Shown piece after piece: positions 14,345-15,648 of a DNA stretch of 15,648 nucleotides. The notes beneath the pieces were generated by a model. That model saw nothing but the letters and a program-made list of their open reading frames with translations. It had not been told where the DNA came from and did no database searches. Every line of letters starts with the position of its first letter. Positions within the stretch are counted from its first letter, which is position 1. This DNA is from JBCCFK01 sp965262315 (lineage in GTDB: Bacteria > Actinomycetota > Acidimicrobiia > Acidimicrobiales > UBA8592), in assembly GCA_965262315.1 (NCBI GenBank), contig CBDHFJ010000080.1, positions 1 to 15,648 on the forward strand, read 5' to 3'. The position numbers and the translations under genes were made by a program.

Positions 14345-15106
14345 ATGACGGTGACGAGGGGGTCGTTGGCGGCGGGTGAGCGCCTGGAGTGGTTGTCGGA
14401 TCGGCTCGAACGCGACGGCGCGGTGACCATCGCGGAGGCGGCCGACGCGCTCGGGGTGAGCGAGATGACGATCCGGCGTGATCTCGACGAGCTGGAGGAG
14501 CGGGGGACGGCTCGTCGGGTGCGAGGTGGGGCCTGGGCCCTGGGTCCACGGACGTTCGCGGAGCGCCACGATGTGGCGTCGCCGGCGAAGTCGCGCATCG
14601 CGGCCAAGCTGGGCGAGCTGGTGCCGGTGGAGGGGGTGGTGGCGTTCGACGCGTCGTCGACGGTGTTGCGACTGACCACCCACCTCGGTGAGGCCCGGGA
14701 TCTGCAGGTCTTGACGAACGGGCCCGACACGTTCTCGGCGCTGCAGGGCCGGTCGGGGGTGGATGCGCTGTTGACCGGGGGTCGCCTGGATGTGCGCACC
14801 GGGAGCCTGGTGGGGTTCCTCGCGTGTCGGGCGGCCGAAGCGCTGGCGGTCGACCGGTTCTTCTGCTCGGCCGCGGCGATCACCGTCGAGGGCGGGCCGC
14901 GGGAGGCGACCTTGCAGGACGCCGAGGTGAAGTTGGCGATGGCCCGCACCGCCGGCGAGGTGGTGTTGGCGGTCGACTCGTCCAAGCTCGGCGGGCGGGC
15001 GCCCGCGGCGAGCATCGAATGGGGACGGGTCGACGTGTTGGTGACGGATCTCGATCCCGAGGACGAACGGCTCGACGACTATCGCGAGCGGGTGGAGGTG
15101 CGCTGA
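14345..15106 (+). CDS. DeoR-family transcriptional regulator, probable regulator of rhamnose catabolism
   Basis: A 253-residue sugar-operon repressor. The N-terminal DeoR helix-turn-helix is at about 13-65 (ERLEWLSDRLERDGAVTIAEAADALGVSEMTIRRDLDELEERG, followed by the wing RRVRGGA). The C-terminal sugar-phosphate-binding domain (about 80-235) shows FDASSTVLRL (101-110), VLTNG (122-126), GGRLDVRTGSLVG (145-157) and VVLAVDSSKLG (206-216). DeoR proteins sense a phosphorylated intermediate of the sugar pathway they control. The ATG at 14345 lacks a ribosome site and lies seven bases after a -10, suggesting leaderless translation. The next gene, rhaI, starts two bases after its stop, which makes control of rhamnose use likely; this link is inferred from position. 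Confidence 0.92.
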   Translation: MTVTRGSLAAGERLEWLSDRLERDGAVTIAEAADALGVSEMTIRRDLDELEERGTARRVRGGAWALGPRTFAERHDVASPAKSRIAAKLGELVPVEGVVAFDASSTVLRLTTHLGEARDLQVLTNGPDTFSALQGRSGVDALLTGGRLDVRTGSLVGFLACRAAEALAVDRFFCSAAAITVEGGPREATLQDAEVKLAMARTAGEVVLAVDSSKLGGRAPAASIEWGRVDVLVTDLDPEDERLDDYRERVEVR

Positions 15107-15108
15107 TC

Positions 15109-15648
15109 GTGGGATTCGACGACATTGGATTCGACGACATCGGATTCGACGAGGGCGCGGTGGCGGTGCTGGCCGATCAGGCGATCGAGGTGCCGTCGTG
15201 GGCGTATGGCAACTCGGGCACCCGGTTCAAGGTGTTCGCCCAGGCCGGGGTACCCCGCGACCCGTTCGAGAAGCTGGCCGACGCGGCCCAGGTGCACGGT
15301 CACACCGGGCTGGCGCCGACGGTGGCGCTGCACATCCCGTGGGACGAGGTCGACGACTTCGCCAAGCTGCGCGGGCACGCCGACTCCTTGGGGATCGGGT
15401 TGGGCACGATCAACTCCAACACGTTCCAGGACGACATCTTCAAGCTCGGCAGCCTGGCCCACCCCGACGCCGCGGTGCGCCGGGCGGCGATCGATCACCA
15501 CTTCCGCTGCATCGACATCATGCACGAGACGGGCTCCCAGGATCTCAAGATCTGGCTGGCCGACGGCACCAACTACCCGGGCCAGGACGACATCCGTCGC
15601 CGCCAGGACCGTCTGGCCGAGTCGCTGGCCACGATCTACGAACGGCTC
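15109..15648 (+). CDS. rhaI: L-rhamnose isomerase, RhaI type (partial, C-terminal half outside window)
   Basis: The first 180 residues of a metal-dependent TIM-barrel isomerase that converts L-rhamnose to L-rhamnulose. Recognisable stretches are PSWAYGNSGTRFKVFAQAG (29-47), PRDPFEKLADAAQVHGHTG, APTVALHIPWD (69-79), INSNTFQDD (101-109) and LKIWLADGTNYPGQDD. They match the RhaI group of Pseudomonas and actinobacteria, not the E. coli RhaA type. The GTG at 15109 has GGAGG about nine bases upstream; a GTG at 15160 is an alternative that would leave out the N-terminal GFDDI repeats. It follows the DeoR regulator by two bases in one transcript. The rest of the gene and probably an aldolase/dehydrogenase and kinase follow beyond the window. 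Confidence 0.88.
   Translation, partial: MGFDDIGFDDIGFDEGAVAVLADQAIEVPSWAYGNSGTRFKVFAQAGVPRDPFEKLADAAQVHGHTGLAPTVALHIPWDEVDDFAKLRGHADSLGIGLGTINSNTFQDDIFKLGSLAHPDAAVRRAAIDHHFRCIDIMHETGSQDLKIWLADGTNYPGQDDIRRRQDRLAESLATIYERL
15112..15153 (+). repeat. 15-bp in-frame tandem repeat at the start of rhaI
   Basis: GGATTCGACGACATT, GGATTCGACGACATC and a third, shorter copy GGATTCGACGA encode GFDDI, GFDDI, GFDE right after the proposed start codon. Confidence 0.85.

Overview
The window is high-GC DNA with dense, short-spaced genes on both strands. It looks like the chromosome of a high-GC actinobacterium. The evidence is GTG starts, 1-8 nt gene overlaps, an FCD-type GntR regulator, an ADP-forming acyl-CoA synthetase, an acidic Asp/Glu-rich linker after a lipobox, and probable leaderless starts. 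Acidimicrobiia-like is a guess from protein style, not something the sequence proves.

Left edge (1-1212): a minus-strand ABC-2 type ATPase runs off the window. It diverges from an initiator tRNA-Met gene (1008-1084), which has its own promoter and a strong hairpin after it.

Centre (1213-10694): an accessory catabolic block of eight genes plus a regulator-type signal. On the minus strand are a SnoaL/NTF2-like protein overlapping an ADP-forming acyl-CoA synthetase, an amidohydrolase-2 (TIM barrel) protein, a class II aldolase/adducin-like protein, and an AMP-forming acyl-CoA synthetase. On the plus strand are a D-2-hydroxyacid dehydrogenase and a FCD/GntR regulator overlapping a PhyH-type 2-oxoglutarate dioxygenase. 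The regulator diverges from the aldolase-like gene, with a TTGACA-type promoter and a GntR-like half-symmetric site between them. The enzymes fit degradation of an imported organic acid: uptake, CoA activation by two chemistries, hydroxylation, dehydration, C-C cleavage or decarboxylation, and redox of a hydroxyacid. The substrate cannot be read from the sequence.

Transport operon (10847-13933): ATPase, permease and lipoprotein of the SsuABC/TauABC/NMT1 class. It diverges from the AMP-forming ligase and probably feeds the block. The lipoprotein has a 24-bp tandem repeat coding its acidic linker. A nine-codon ORF links the permease stop to the lipoprotein start through two ATGA overlaps.

Right edge (13934-15648): a 411-base gap rich in hairpins, with a 23-bp near-perfect palindrome. 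It is followed by a DeoR-family regulator and, two bases later, the start of an L-rhamnose isomerase of the RhaI type that is cut by the window. This is the beginning of a separate rhamnose-use operon.
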